DNA from: Purpureocillium takamizusanense
Lineage: Eukaryota; Ascomycota; Sordariomycetes; Hypocreales; Ophiocordycipitaceae
DNA length: 64,000 nucleotides
NCBI RefSeq assembly: GCF_022605165.1
Contig: NC_063068.1
Location: forward strand, 5,332,001 to 5,396,000
Direction: 5' to 3'
Position numbers and translations under genes: made by a program. Under the pieces are notes generated by a model. It did no database searches, was not told where the DNA came from, and worked only from the letters and a program-made list of their open reading frames with translations. How positions within the stretch are numbered: the first letter of the stretch is position 1; the number at the start of each line of letters is the position of its first letter. This document shows, in pieces, positions 25,464-37,182 of the stretch.

Positions 25464-28400
25464 TCATAGTGTATCCCATCCTCCGTTATTGATCTCCGCC
25501 TCCAGCTTGCGGCTGATGAGGCTCGGCACCCCGTGGTTCAGCACCGTGCTGCGTATCATCGAATCGTACCTCTTTTGGTTCAGGAACAGCTGACGCCCAT
25601 GTCGCAGCTGCGGGTCCGTCTCCCCGTACTTGTCAATGTATGGCGCCGCCGCGAACGAACCCGATTGCCGGAAAAGGTACACAACCGAGCATTTGCGGAC
25701 GTTGAGAAACACCCCAATGTTCCGCTGGCATCTGAGCGCGCGCGTCTCAAGTTAGCACTCTCACTCTATGACTTTCTCGTCAACATCTTCGGGTGGCCGC
25801 CACTCACTTGCGCATGTGCTGCTGCGCTCCGCCAATCCTCGTCGTCTCGCCACTGACGAGGTCCGGCTTCTGGCAGCACGTGCTCTGGCTGCAAAACAAC
25901 TCCCCGCAGAACAGGCATATCACCGGGTCCGTCAGGTCCTTGCCCGTCGTCGGACACTTTCTCCTCGTCGCCTCCTCGATCAGCGTGTCGTACGTCTTTG
26001 GCAGTCCTATCAGCTCAAAGATGCCCGGATGGCTGACCACGGCCGACGCGTTCATGTCCCCCAGCTTGCGAGGGCATAGGGCCTGGTGCTTGATCCATCC
26101 AGACACCAGATCCCGCGTCGTGTCTGGCCAGCCAAACGCCGATGCGTTGTGCGTCAGGGACGCGCACATCTCGTCAAATGGCGGTACGTGGAGTGCTTCC
26201 GTGAGTCGGTCCAGCTCGTCCGCCTCCGGGATGGGCGACACGTGGCTGTTGAAGTCCACGCCGTACTTGACGTAGAGAAAGACCAGAGTCTTGCGCAGGA
26301 AGGTGAGCGCGTACTTCTTCACAAACGTGTACCAACCTTCCAGCGTGTCCACCCCTGGCTGCTGAAAGCCTACGTTTTCGCCGTGGTCCACCTCGTCAGC
26401 ACCCTTGGCCGCGTGGAACGTCATTCCATGTTCGGTCACGAAAAGAGCAAAGTCGGCAAAGTTGTTGATGGACGCGTCCCTGGTGTGCCGATTCTTGAGA
26501 CCCCCCAGCCACATGGCCACGGGGGCGTTCCGGCCCATGTGGTACACCACCTTCACCAGCTCCGCCAGGTAACACAGCTGAACCAGGTGTGCAATGTCCA
26601 CCTTTTGATCGGGAACGAGGCCGTACGCGCACTCCACTAGGAAGACGAAGGGATCCATGCTTAGTAGCGCTGGGTATAGGTCGATTGGCCGTGCCGAGTC
26701 AGGAGATCCTGCCCCAAAGTAGCGGGACATGAATAGCTGGCAGTGCTGTCTCTCGCAGTCTTTGCGGAACTCGTTTCCGACCAAGTTGTCCACGTCATAC
26801 GATCGGCTTCCCACAAGCATGTACGACGAGGCAGTCTCTGAGAGGATCCGCAGGTGCGTCAAGACCTGCTCGGGGATCTTTTGGAGCAACGTCACGCCCG
26901 CCTGTGCCTCCACGCCGCGCTGCTGGAGCTCCACGGACGAGATCGTGAAGCCAACAGTCTGTATCAATGTGTCGGACGAGTGCAGGTCAGACCCGTAGTC
27001 GAGCTTCGCATCCATGATGTGCTTTGTTTGGAGACCGTTGACCCGCAGCGTGTCCCGAAGGCGCTGGTAGGCAACCATGAGGTCCTTGACCATCGCTTCC
27101 TTTGTCGTCGTGTCCCTTTCGTTCTCGCCGGTGCCGCCAGAGCTGGCCATCGGCGCGCTGGTAATGACCGAAGGGGCGGATGGTGTTTGCGCCTGCGACC
27201 TAGACGTAAACGGGAAGATGCTCGTCCAAGATCGTGATTCTTCGGAGTCGGGCTGTGCTGACTCTAGAGATTCAACGAGACTGCCGGGAACGCTTGGCGT
27301 CTTCAGTTCAGGCATGCCAGGGTCGTCCAGCTCCCGAGCTTTGCTTCCCCCTAGCCAATATGCCGAGCCCATTTGCTTTTCCAGAAACTCAGCAAAAGTG
27401 CTCTCGGGCTGGAGATATCCCGGGTACGACTCCTCCAGACCCTTCCACACGATCGGCAAGAACGAGTTGCCCAACGCTTTGCAGAGGGGACAGACGAATT
27501 CGTTCCGCCGCGTGTCCTCCGGGTGGTGCCGGGCGATCTGGTGGCCGTGGCGCCTGACGGTGGCCTCGTAGTACATCTCGAAGCAGTGGAAATGCATCAT
27601 GTGCCCGCAGCTGCTGGCTACGGGGCCAGGTCGGGAGTAATTGCCCTTGTAGCCCTTCCCGATGGTCTGCCGCTCAGCAAGAAACACCTCTCCCTGCGGG
27701 TTCAGCTTCTCCACCATCTTCCGATTTTCATGGGCGATGCCGAATGGTCGGATGTCTTCGGCTGACCGGTCAAGACTGCAGGGTGTCTGCGATGCCTCCC
27801 GCACGAGGTCGGGATCTTGAAAGTTTGTCTGTCGGAGAATGCGGCTTTCGTTGACAAGAGCGAATGTTCCGTATAGACGACGATCATCCGCTTCTTCTTG
27901 GCATAGGATACATGTTCCGGCCGGGTACTTCCAGCTGTGTTTGCGCTCTTCTGTCTGCTCCATGACATCTCCGTCGTCGTCGTCGTCATCAAGGTCAGAG
28001 CCCCAGCCAATGCCGCCCTGTTTCTCCATGAAGTGCTTCTGCTGCTCCTGGAACTGTGCCATAACCTTAGCTTGGCGGTCGAGCGCGGCCTTCTTCCTTC
28101 GCTCGCGTTCTTCTTCGGCCGAGGTGTTCGCGGGCGACGCAGTGTTGATGCGGTCTACGGCGACGCCCAGGCTAGTGAACGCAATCTCAAAGGACTGCGG
28201 TCGTTTTTGCTTCAAGCGCTTGAGCACGAGCGCAATCTTGGGATGGACAGATTTGAACTCGTCTTTGGTGGACATGAGGTGCAACAGCGACACAATGGTT
28301 CTCGAATTGCTCGCCTCGGGCAGGAAGTTGCTGCGCGCAAGTCTTGTAAGGGCAAGATGGACAAACGAGGTCTGACCATCTGTTGCCACGAAACTGTCAT

Positions 28401-31400
28401 CTGTCTTGTCCTCGAGGATCGCGATCAAAATAAGGTGTAAGACGACCTGGAGAAACGTCTCCAGCCTCGTGAAAGGTACCGTGGGGGTGAATTTCTGTGC
28501 GACGAGCGGATACAGGAGGGAGTAGAAAATGACCTGCGCAAAGATACCGGTGCCGGTGAATTGGCCGAGATTCTGGAAGAGGCCGGATGGAATCGGGCGG
28601 TGCTTTGGCTCGTACACAATATCCTCTATAGCCTTGCCGGTCTTCTTGGCCATTTTCTTCCGGTAGGCCGTTTCGGATTCTTCGCGTTGGTTCTTGTTGT
28701 AATGCGCAATGTACGGGTCGATTTCGTCGATAAACTCGTGACGGAGCTCAAAGGTGCCGACATCGGATACCCCTTCAGGGGGCTTGAACGTGGCCATCTC
28801 GTCCAGGACTCTGTGGAAGTCTTCCTGTTCTTGGTACTTCTCGGGGAGCTTGTTGCAAATCTCGTTGAACGATAGCGGCTTGAAGCACAGGACATGGATA
28901 ATGTCCCGCCTCACGGCGAGGATTCTTGCGTTGGGCTCGTCTTCCGGGGCAATCAGCGATGTTCGGTCGCTGAGAAGGACGATGAGTAGGTGGATCATGT
29001 CCTCGACAACATCAAGGTGCTGGGCGTCGTCTTGCGCCTCCGACTTGAGCTCAAACAAGCCCTTGACCCATCCATCCATCCCAAAGCGATCAATGATAGA
29101 TGCGAGCATTCTGCTGGGGTTGCAGACAACCATGGCGGTTTGGAGAAGGAATATGTCTCGATGATGCGACACATCCCGCTGACCAACGCCGCGATAGGTG
29201 CTAGCTTGGTGCCGCAGGCTGATGCCGTTCCGCACCCACATGTTGGCCTTGATCTGTGCGAGCCACGCACACACGCGAAGCGGGAAGTCAAAGGCGGCTA
29301 TGAGATGGTCCTCCGGATCCTGCTCCAGTTTCGGGACCTGCGGTCGACCCATCAGGCGCGGCTTCAACCGCAGCTCCTGTACGGTGAAGCTCATCAGGGA
29401 CTTCAGGTTCGACGCAGGAAGCGAGCGCGCACATTCGACGAGCCACGAGAGCGTGTAGTGCAGGGCGTGGTGGAAGCTAATGGGGTCCTTTTCCACGACA
29501 AACCTGACGACTTCGTACGAGGCCCCATCCGTGTCAAATTCAAAGTCGGTCAAGGTCTTGAATTTGACTTCATCCTTGATCTCCCCTTGCTTGAACCGGG
29601 CCCGCTCCGCCCCGATGGAGTTAAGAATCACCGTCTTCGCAGTGAAGCGGATGGCGCGCTGAAGGTGATGGATATCGTCGGCCGGGCAGTCGCGGAAGGC
29701 CTCGGCAAGATTCCGCGCTTGCAGGTTGATCTGGCGCGTCACCAGGGAGGCCGTAATCCATGAGTCGGCTTCGTACTCGACATGCTCGACCACGGCGCGC
29801 ACGTTGGGTCCAATACACTGGTGCAGCTTGACCAGGTCTAGAAACTGCATGAGGTACCGCGGCTCGGATCTGATCCTTTCCTGAACATGCTGCGAGCCAA
29901 AGAGATATTTGAGGTCCTGATAAAAGTGATACATTCGGCGATTCGTCACAGAGCCGCTTTCAAAGGCCAGGACGGCATCGGGGGACACATCCCACGGATG
30001 ACCAACTTGTCGGGTAGTCAAAAAGGTGTAAAGGATTGCCAGGAGGCTGCTCAAGAAGTTTCCCCTCTCGACAACCTCGGCAGTAATGGATGGCGTCGTC
30101 AACATCTGGAGGGATAGGTTGATGATAGAGTGGTCTGGCTCTCTGTCGCCTACGAGGTAAAGCTGCGCCAGAATGGTGTATAGGCTCGCAAAACGGAGCG
30201 CCAAGACCCGCTTGAATTCTGGTATCGAAACCACGGTTGAGATGTACAGGGCTCGGAGGTCATTCCTGACCTTCTTCCACATCCGCAAATCAAAGAGCAG
30301 CAGCCAATCGAGCCGGACTCGTTGGAAAACGTCTTCGGCGGGAGGCACATTCTCGCGCTGTGTATAGACTGCTGGCGTTTCGATCCAATACCTGCCGGGT
30401 CTGGGTGTGACTTTTTCCGTCTTGCCCGGTGTCTTTGGAATGTCCACGTTGGCTTTGGCGTATATCGCGGGTGCAATAAGCGGCTCCGCCGTGTCCGAAT
30501 CAGATGGTGTGCCGTCCCGTTCCCGGTTTGACGCCTGCGCCTGCACAGGAGGGGGAGGCGGCGGCGGCGGGTAGCCCGCCATGGTCGCCTCGTCTTCCTC
30601 CAAGGCTTGATCAGGCTGACTCCAGTTCATGCCCAAGTCCGCCACGTCCCCCCTGGCATCGACCATCATGACGTCTTCGTCTTCGTCCTCATCTTCGCCG
30701 GCGACAGAGCTGGCAGCGGAATGGGTGTCGTCTTCGCCATCGTCCATGTCCGCATCGTCATCCTCCTCGTCATCGTCGTCGTCGTCATCGTCATCATCGT
30801 CGTCGATATCCAGAACGGTGCCGCCGACTATCTCCAGGTCGACCCTGTTTCCCGCAGCCCGCTGCAGTGCTAGGATGAAGCGTGGGTTCACGTTGTGGAA
30901 ATGGGCTCGGCTATCCAAGTCCCGATCATCTTCGTCCTCGTCGTCTATGAGGCCCATAGTGTGGGTCGCGAGGCTTCCTTGACGCCAGGGACGCATAACT
31001 TGTTCGCACACAGTTTGTCTGAGTATGTCACTGTCGTGGCCCACGCTGCAGCCAGAGATGTCGCTCAACCACTCGACGAGAGTGCCGCACATTTGCTCGC
31101 GGAATGTGTCTCTGGCTGACCGGATCGTGACGGTAACGCGAATCGCTTCCATGATCTTGGCCATCTGCAAAAGCTTGGAAACATCGTCCGAGTATGTCAA
31201 GATGCTTCGCCCGACGGCATCGGTCTCCCAGGCGTCGCGAGACGCGTCTCCGCTTGACTTTCCGCACGCCCTAGCCACCTGGTCCTGGACCTCTTGAACT
31301 GTGTGTTTCTCATCGTTCCACAGGATCAAAGCAAAGTCGCCGCACGGCTCTGCTTCCACCCCGTAGTATTTCGAGGAAAGGCGAGACTTGAGCTCGTCCT

Positions 31401-32040
31401 CGATGATCTTATCGTGAGTCTTGGCTTGTCGGAGCTGCTCAGGAGAACATGATATGACGTCGCAGATGTAGTCGAACACCCGACCGATGGTCATTTGCAG
31501 GTTCGAGACAACTTCCTCAGGCAGGCCAGCGGCCTCCTTTTCCTTGCCCTTGGCGGAGCCCTTGGTCATGTCGGAGTGGATCGTGCAGAAGAGCGGTGAC
31601 TTCCACGCCTCATCGTCGCCGCAGTCGCAGCAGCCGCTGTTGCCGACCGAAATATGGATGCGGACCATGTGGCCGGTATGGTCGGTCGATTCGTAACATC
31701 TGCTGCATAGGCAACACGTCTCGTCGGTGCCGCAGGTCCGGCACATGTAGGACGCCTCACCGGGCTTGAAGATGTGGCCGCATCGCTTCCCGCGGGCCGC
31801 GTCAGTGTATTCGGCGCCCTCAACGGCCCCCTGGGCGTCGCTAAGCTTCAGGCTCTCTGAAGGTCTGCCGGCTGGGAAGAGAAGACGCATGTTTTGGGGG
31901 TTCCCACCGCTCAGCGACCAGAACAAGCTCGTCAGGAGCTCCCTCGAGGCCTCCTCATTGTAGCGATAGCCGAACCTGGCTGGCAGATCTGCCAGGAGCT
32001 GGCAGAGCTGCTGCTCTTGTGTCGATAACGAATTCTCCAT
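25464..32040 (-). CDS. ubr1: E3 ubiquitin-protein ligase Ubr1 (N-recognin)
   Basis: N-degron E3 ligase that reads destabilising N-terminal residues and works with a Rad6-type E2. Exons: 32040-25808 and 25731-25464, 2166 residues. The start is the ATG giving MENSLSTQEQ; the longer frame begins only with TTG. Domains: UBR zinc box at about 86-156 (RCGHIF, CRTCGTDETCCLC, CCDCGD); a ClpS-like type-2 degron pocket near 235-260 (ILWNDEKHTVQEVQDQV); an almost pure Asp/Glu insert at 411-438; a RING-H2 region about 1376-1517 with CILC, CGHMMHFHC and CPLC; and the C-terminal UBLC/cap region with CPTTGKDLTDPVICLFCGELFC near 2027. The single 76-nt intron lies inside this cap (AA|GTGAGT ... CTCAG|A), and the frame continues as KCQRNIGVFLNVRKC. 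Gene length and single late intron look intact. Confidence 0.96.
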
Positions 32041-33027
32041 TCTCACGTCCTCATGATGCAGTCGGAGACATGGGAAGAAGGGTCGATGGACTGCGAGAGG
32101 GCAACGCGGAAGACGTACAGGCGGGAGGGTGGGGATGACGAGCTCCCGCAAAAGGTGGTACGGCGAATGGGTGGCGGATGGACAGGATTAGGCTGCAACC
32201 AGGCCGGCTACCGTGGCGACGGGCGGGTAGACAGGCCTTTTTTGAGCGTCAGGATGCTCAGGGGTGTTGGAAGAATGGACTGGGGATTTGTGTCGAGTGC
32301 GGCCGCGGCGAGCCCCGTTGTTGGTGTTGTTGAAGAGTAGGCGCCGACTGTTGCCATCGCAGTCACCACAAACAAAAGTTGGGGGTAGGCCGTGTAGCGA
32401 CTGAAGTGCCCCTCCGTAGCACCGACGTCAGCTCCGACCCAGGTCAGTCAGCGCATGGGGCCGCCGTGACGTCCCGTCGCTATGCACCCACTCTCGCTGG
32501 TGAGGGACCACTGGGGCCGGCACTCAGCGCCAGACTGCCCAACCGACAAAGCCCATTGTCCGCTGGGGTACAGTGCCCATCTCCGTCCATTCCGGGCTGC
32601 ACCTTAGTACTACCTAATGGACAGTCGACCAGACCCGCCACTATCACAGTGCCTATCACCGCGCCCTCGCATCGAGCGTGGGCCGCCGCAGGCCAGTTTG
32701 GAGGCCGGGGCCATACACAGGAATCAGCTCTGAGCAAACAGTTAACGCCTCCTCCTGCAGCACTCCTCAGCCTGACAAGCTAATGCTGCAACGTCAGCAC
32801 TGATACAAGTCCGGCACGTATACCGTATTTCGCATACGATATACTTCGTACAATTGCCCTGTCGCAGTGGTTCAAGCATGGTCAGGTCAACGTGGGCTCG
32901 GCGCAACTCGATGCAGCAATCGTAATCGTCTATGACGTCCACCTCTATTCGCCAAAAGTTTTGTACACGTTTACAGACAAGGCGGCCTATCCGTTCCGCT
33001 GTTCCATTCTGCTCCACGGTCGTCGCC
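32041..33027. other. Intergenic: UBR1 promoter and QCR9 3' region
   Basis: Nearly 1 kb between two minus-strand genes. A TACTTCGTA motif lies at 32842-32850. No supported coding region; the UBR1 leader probably begins close to 32040. Confidence 0.55.
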
Positions 33028-33499
33028 CTACTCCTCGTCCTCGTCGCCGCCCTCAACGTACTTGCTTCGGATGTCCTTCCATTGGCGCTGCACAATGCCG
33101 TTAGCATTCGTCGTCGCTTCACTTCGCTCCGATTTCGTTAATCGTGGACACGTGATGTACGTACGCCTCGGTTGTTGCTGTCCCAGATCTTGTTCATGGT
33201 CGAGTTGAAGCCCCTGCGACACCGTTAGCCCTCATCCTCCTGACCCTGCGACGGCGCGACGGGAGGTGGCGTACATCTCGAAGGCGAATCCGGCGCCGAA
33301 GACTGCCGCCAGCATGGCGTAGTTCTTCCGGAAGAGGGTGCTACACGGGAGCGAGGTCAGCAATGGTGGCTCGTCGTCGTTAGATCGTCGATTGCGGTTG
33401 GTGCTTGCCTGTAGAGCTGGCTGCCGAGGGACTGCGAGGTGCGCGATTAGCCACAGTCGTACAGCTGAGGAGCGCCCGGGAGGCGCGGATGCTTACCAT
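33028..33499 (-). CDS. qcr9: Cytochrome bc1 complex subunit 9 (Qcr9), five exons
   Basis: Small single-span subunit of respiratory complex III in the mitochondrial inner membrane. Exons on the minus strand: 33499-33497, 33431-33409, 33340-33275, 33213-33165, 33087-33028; total 201 nt, 66 residues, the normal size. Introns are 65, 68, 61 and 77 nt. The first exon is only the ATG. Introns 1, 3 and 4 use GTAAGC, GTACGC and GTACGT; intron 2 uses a GC donor (AG|GCAAGC). The product carries SQLYSTLFRKNYAML, a membrane span AAVFGAGFAFEM, then NKIWDSNNRGRQWKDIRSKY and an acidic tail, matching the Qcr9 pattern across every junction. Because of its tiny exons, automatic callers may miss it. Confidence 0.94.
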
Positions 33500-34385
33500 G
33501 ATGGTGGTTAGGCGCGATTGAGCACGTCCGAAGTGACTGGGTGTGGTCTGGGCCGCGGCGCTGGCTGGGGGAGGATGCAGGATGAGGTTTGGCGAGAGGC
33601 TCGAAAAGGTGCAGCCGGGCAAATTCGCGGATGACTGAGGCCAGAGCCTTTCCCTTGGCCCTGATTGGTCGGGTGTTGAGGCCCACCGCCGAGGCGCCCC
33701 GGCTGGTCACTGTCACCGGCTCGGCGTCCCATTGCTACCTTACGTGCCCGCCTGTTCACTTCTCAGTAAGATACTGAATTAAGGCGAAAACGGGGAGCTG
33801 CAGCTATGCACGGCAGAGTCGCTCTACTCGCCATGATAGATGCATCGAAATAGCTTTGAGCCATGGAAAAGGAGGGAGATTACAATATACGTAGTCTGGA
33901 ATACTTCGTAGCTGCACGTGCAGGAAGGATCAGTCCAAGATGAAGGCAATCGTAGGAAATGCGATCGTTGTGGCACTGCGAAGCACCTGAATACATCGAG
34001 AAGGCACTAGACATGCTGGAAACAATTGGTTCAGAGGTCTGCATCAATATTGCAATTCCGGGCAAATCCAAGCTTCATTAACCAGCTTAGGTCTGAGAGA
34101 CTGGTACTCTATGGTGGGGCTAGGACGACTGAACCACCCCAAGTTTGTCGCAACATCCTCGTGCGGCGCAAACTGCCCCTCGTCCCGCCCCAGCTCAGTC
34201 TTTAACTTAGTTCCTGCTCGCCACAACCAAGATCACCATCGCGCCAGGGGCCGCTACTTCTTTTATCGATCGCATCCTCAAGGGCGCCTGCACCGGGTGC
34301 TCGTGCAGCCCCTCTTGCGGTGCGCGCCACAGTCTCTCCCTGCTACACGACCAGCGTTGCATCAGCCACAGCATCCACGCCCGCA
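33500..34385. other. Divergent promoter region QCR9 / PYM
   Basis: Shared upstream region of two divergent genes, 0.89 kb. Contains a TACTTCGTA motif at 33902-33910. The part near QCR9 is GC-rich, the middle is AT-richer. No supported gene. Confidence 0.55.
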
Positions 34386-35003
34386 ATGCCTTCCGAGTCC
34401 ACCAACGCCGGCATCGTCACAGACGAATCGAGCGGCGAGCGCCAAATCCCTGAATCAGTGCGCGCCGACGGCAGCACCCGAAAGGCGATCAAGATCCGTC
34501 CCGGCTATCGCCCGCCCGAAGATGTCGAGGTCTACAAGAACCGCACCGCCGAGGCGTTTCGTGAGCGCGGCAAGCGGGTAGGCATACCCGGCGCGGCGGG
34601 GCTCAAGGATGAAGAGCAGCCGGAACAGAGCGCCGCGGCCAACAAAAACGCAAAGCGACGCGAGGCGCGCAAGAAAGCTAAGGCTGCGGCCGAGGGCGAG
34701 GGCGAAGGCGAGGGTGAGGGCGCCGCCAAGGGCAGCTCCGCAACAGAGGCCCGACCCGCAGAGAAGGAAGAAGTTGATCCCGAGGTCGAGCGTGAGAAAA
34801 AGGCCCGGAACCTGAAGAAGAAGCTGAAGCAGGCCAAGGAGCTCCAAAATAAGAAGGAGGGCGGAGAGACCCTCCTTCCGGAGCAGATCGCCAAGGTCAT
34901 CAAGATCAAGGAGCTTATCCGAGAACTGGATGCCCTGGGCTTCGATGCCGATGGTGAACCGAAAACCGAGTCCGCCAAAGATGGCAGCGATAAGAAGGAC
35001 TGA
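34386..35003 (+). CDS. PYM/WIBG: Mago-Y14 binding protein
   Basis: Partner of Y14 and Mago, a cytoplasmic factor that removes exon-junction complexes from translated mRNA. The frame is a single exon of 205 residues from ATG; the longer upstream frame opens with GTG only. The N-terminal Mago-binding motif is clear at about residues 20-53 (IPESVRADGSTRKAIKIRPG, then YRPPEDVEVYKNR). The middle is Lys/Glu/Ala-rich with a GEGEGEGEG stretch, predicted disordered or helical, and the C-terminal half has a long charged coiled-coil-like helix with KKLKQAKELQNKKEGG and the conserved LLPEQIAKVIKIKELIRELD. Both termini match the family pattern. In tandem with RPT4 (830-bp gap) and divergent from QCR9. Confidence 0.92.
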   Translation: MPSESTNAGIVTDESSGERQIPESVRADGSTRKAIKIRPGYRPPEDVEVYKNRTAEAFRERGKRVGIPGAAGLKDEEQPEQSAAANKNAKRREARKKAKAAAEGEGEGEGEGAAKGSSATEARPAEKEEVDPEVEREKKARNLKKKLKQAKELQNKKEGGETLLPEQIAKVIKIKELIRELDALGFDADGEPKTESAKDGSDKKD

Positions 35004-35833
35004 GCGGGATACTGATGGTGGCCTACCTCGACTACCCGTTTGATGTACGGTGTGCTGGATGTTCCGACACTTGCTCATCCCAGCAGCTCCGCACACATTG
35101 GAGTTCATTAGAGCTCACATTCTACCGCATGGGGCATTGTAGCGCCATGAATGTGCTTCGTGCAGTCCATGGACGTGCTGATGGACTGGCGGCCACGGCA
35201 TCATCCTTCTCGTTATCCCAGCTGATGAGGGGTGGGACTACGGGCAGGAGTTTTGGCAAGTTGGGTTGGGCAAAGGAATGTTTCTAGACAGGGAAAGGTG
35301 GTATCTCATTGAGGGACTTTGGGAACTTCTGGCGTCCGGACGCGCACATTGAGCTGTTTCAGTGCCAATCCCGTGCGTGAGATACTATCGTCATAGGTGC
35401 TAGCACAAACTACTTTGAGGAGCACATGTCCGCCAAACTCCGCCAAGTACGCCCTGATTAAGAATCAAGACGACGAAGTATCATTCGTACAAGTATACGA
35501 TTTGACGCGGCCCGACCTCGAGCGGTGTGTGACGTTGTCTCCAAGGAACTGTGAAGTACAGGGTAGCCAAGATTTTGCAGGACGTTGTGGCACACGTTCC
35601 CCGACCTTCTGCCGGCTCCGGTGGCGCTCCACCAGCCAGCACAGGCTCCAGCGCGTGAGGTAAGCTCTCCCAAGCACCCTTGATCACCAACCGTCATCAT
35701 CACCACTGAACGCCGTCCGATACCCCGAATAGCATTTCCCCGTTTTTCTTCCGGCGTGCGGACCTGCACGAGCCTCTTCCTGGAATCTCCTCACCGATCG
35801 ATCCATCCCCCAAACCCTCCAACGCCACCGACC
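35004..35833. other. Intergenic: PYM 3' and RPT4 promoter
   Basis: The interval between two plus-strand genes. The last 100 bp before RPT4 are C/T-rich, as expected for a fungal leader. No exact proteasome-associated control element (GGTGGCAAA) was seen near the RPT4 start. No gene supported. Confidence 0.55.
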
Positions 35834-37182
35834 ATGTCACCCGAGGAAGAGCGCCAGGCCGCCCTGGACTCGTACCGCACGAAGCTCATCGAATCCCGCG
35901 AGTGGGAAGCAAAGCTCAAAAACTTGCGGCTAGAGATTAAGGACCTGCAGAAGGAGTTTGATAGGACAGAGGATAACATCAAGGCGCTGCAGAGCGTGGG
36001 CCAGATCATCGGCGAAGTGCTGAAGCAGCTGGACGAGGAAAGATGTGCGGCCCTCCTGCCATTCCCCTGACATCGCTGGTTCCTGGGGCTGATTACGAGT
36101 CATAGTTATCGTCAAGGCATCCTCCGGACCTCGATATGTTGTCGGCTGCAGATCCAAGGTGGACCGGGCAAAGCTTAAGCAGGGTACCCGCGTGGCGCTG
36201 GACATGACGACGCTCACAATCATGCGTATGCTGCCGCGTGAGGTTGATCCGCTGGTCTACAACATGTCACTGGAGGATCCGGGTCAGGTCAGCTTTGCTG
36301 GCATTGGTGGCCTGAACGACCAGATTCGCGAGTTGAGAGAAGTCATCGAGCTGCCTCTCAAGAACCCCGAACTCTTCCTGCGAGTCGGCATCAAGCCGCC
36401 CAAAGGTGTCCTGCTCTACGGCCCGCCGGGAACGGGAAAGACTCTTCTCGCCAGAGCGGTGGCAAGCAGCCTGGAGACCAACTTCCTCAAAGGTGAGAAC
36501 CACAAGCTCTCTCGAGATGGGCAAACAGCTAACGTCGATGCAGTCGTCTCGTCCGCTATTGTCGACAAATACATTGGCGAGTCAGCCCGGCTGATTCGCG
36601 AGATGTTTGGTTATGCCAAGGAGCATGAGCCTTGCATCATCTTCATGGACGAAATCGATGCCATTGGCGGCCGACGATTCTCAGAAGGCACCAGCGCGGA
36701 TCGAGAAATCCAACGCACTTTGATGGAGCTGCTCAATCAGCTCGACGGCTTCGACTACCTCGGCAAGACCAAGATCATCATGGCCACGAACCGACCCGAT
36801 ACACTGGATCCGGCGTTGCTACGCGCCGGACGTCTGGATCGCAAGATCGAGATCCCGCTGCCCAACGAGGTAGGCCGGTTGGAGATCCTCAAGATCCACG
36901 CCCAGAGCGTGATTCTCGACGGCGAAGTGGACTTTGAGAGCGTGGTCAAGATGAGCGACGGGCTGAACGGAGCCGACTTGCGAAACGTGGTTACAGAAGC
37001 GTAAGACATTGTCAAGTGCCCTCACACGAACCTAGGACCAGGAACTGACTAGATGTTGCAGGGGCCTGTTTGCTATCAAGGACTATCGGGACTCAATCAA
37101 CCAGGATGACTTCAACAAGGCGGTGCGCAAGGTGGCCGAGGCGAAGAAGCTGGAGGGCAAGCTCGAGTATCAGAAGCTGTGA
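35834..37182 (+). CDS. rpt4: 26S proteasome regulatory ATPase Rpt4
   Basis: AAA+ ATPase of the 19S base ring, which unfolds ubiquitinated substrates and feeds them to the 20S core. Exons: 35834-36044, 36106-36492, 36544-37000, 37062-37182; 391 residues, the normal family length. Introns are 60, 51 and 61 nt; the first donor, GTGCGG, is weak but is fixed by the conserved [20 protein letters not shown] join. Order of parts: N-terminal coiled coil (about 15-65), OB domain, then the AAA module with Walker A GPPGTGKT near 176, pore loop ([17 protein letters not shown]), Walker B IIFMDEID near 231, sensor/arginine fingers in [14 protein letters not shown], and the C-terminal helical part ending LEYQKL. 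Choice of Rpt4 over other Rpt subunits is by overall resemblance. Confidence 0.95.

Noticed and set aside
32041..32151. Upstream extension of UBR1 by 37 residues
   Set aside because: Opens with TTG and reads Pro/Arg-rich leader; MENSLSTQEQ is the first ATG and fits the family.
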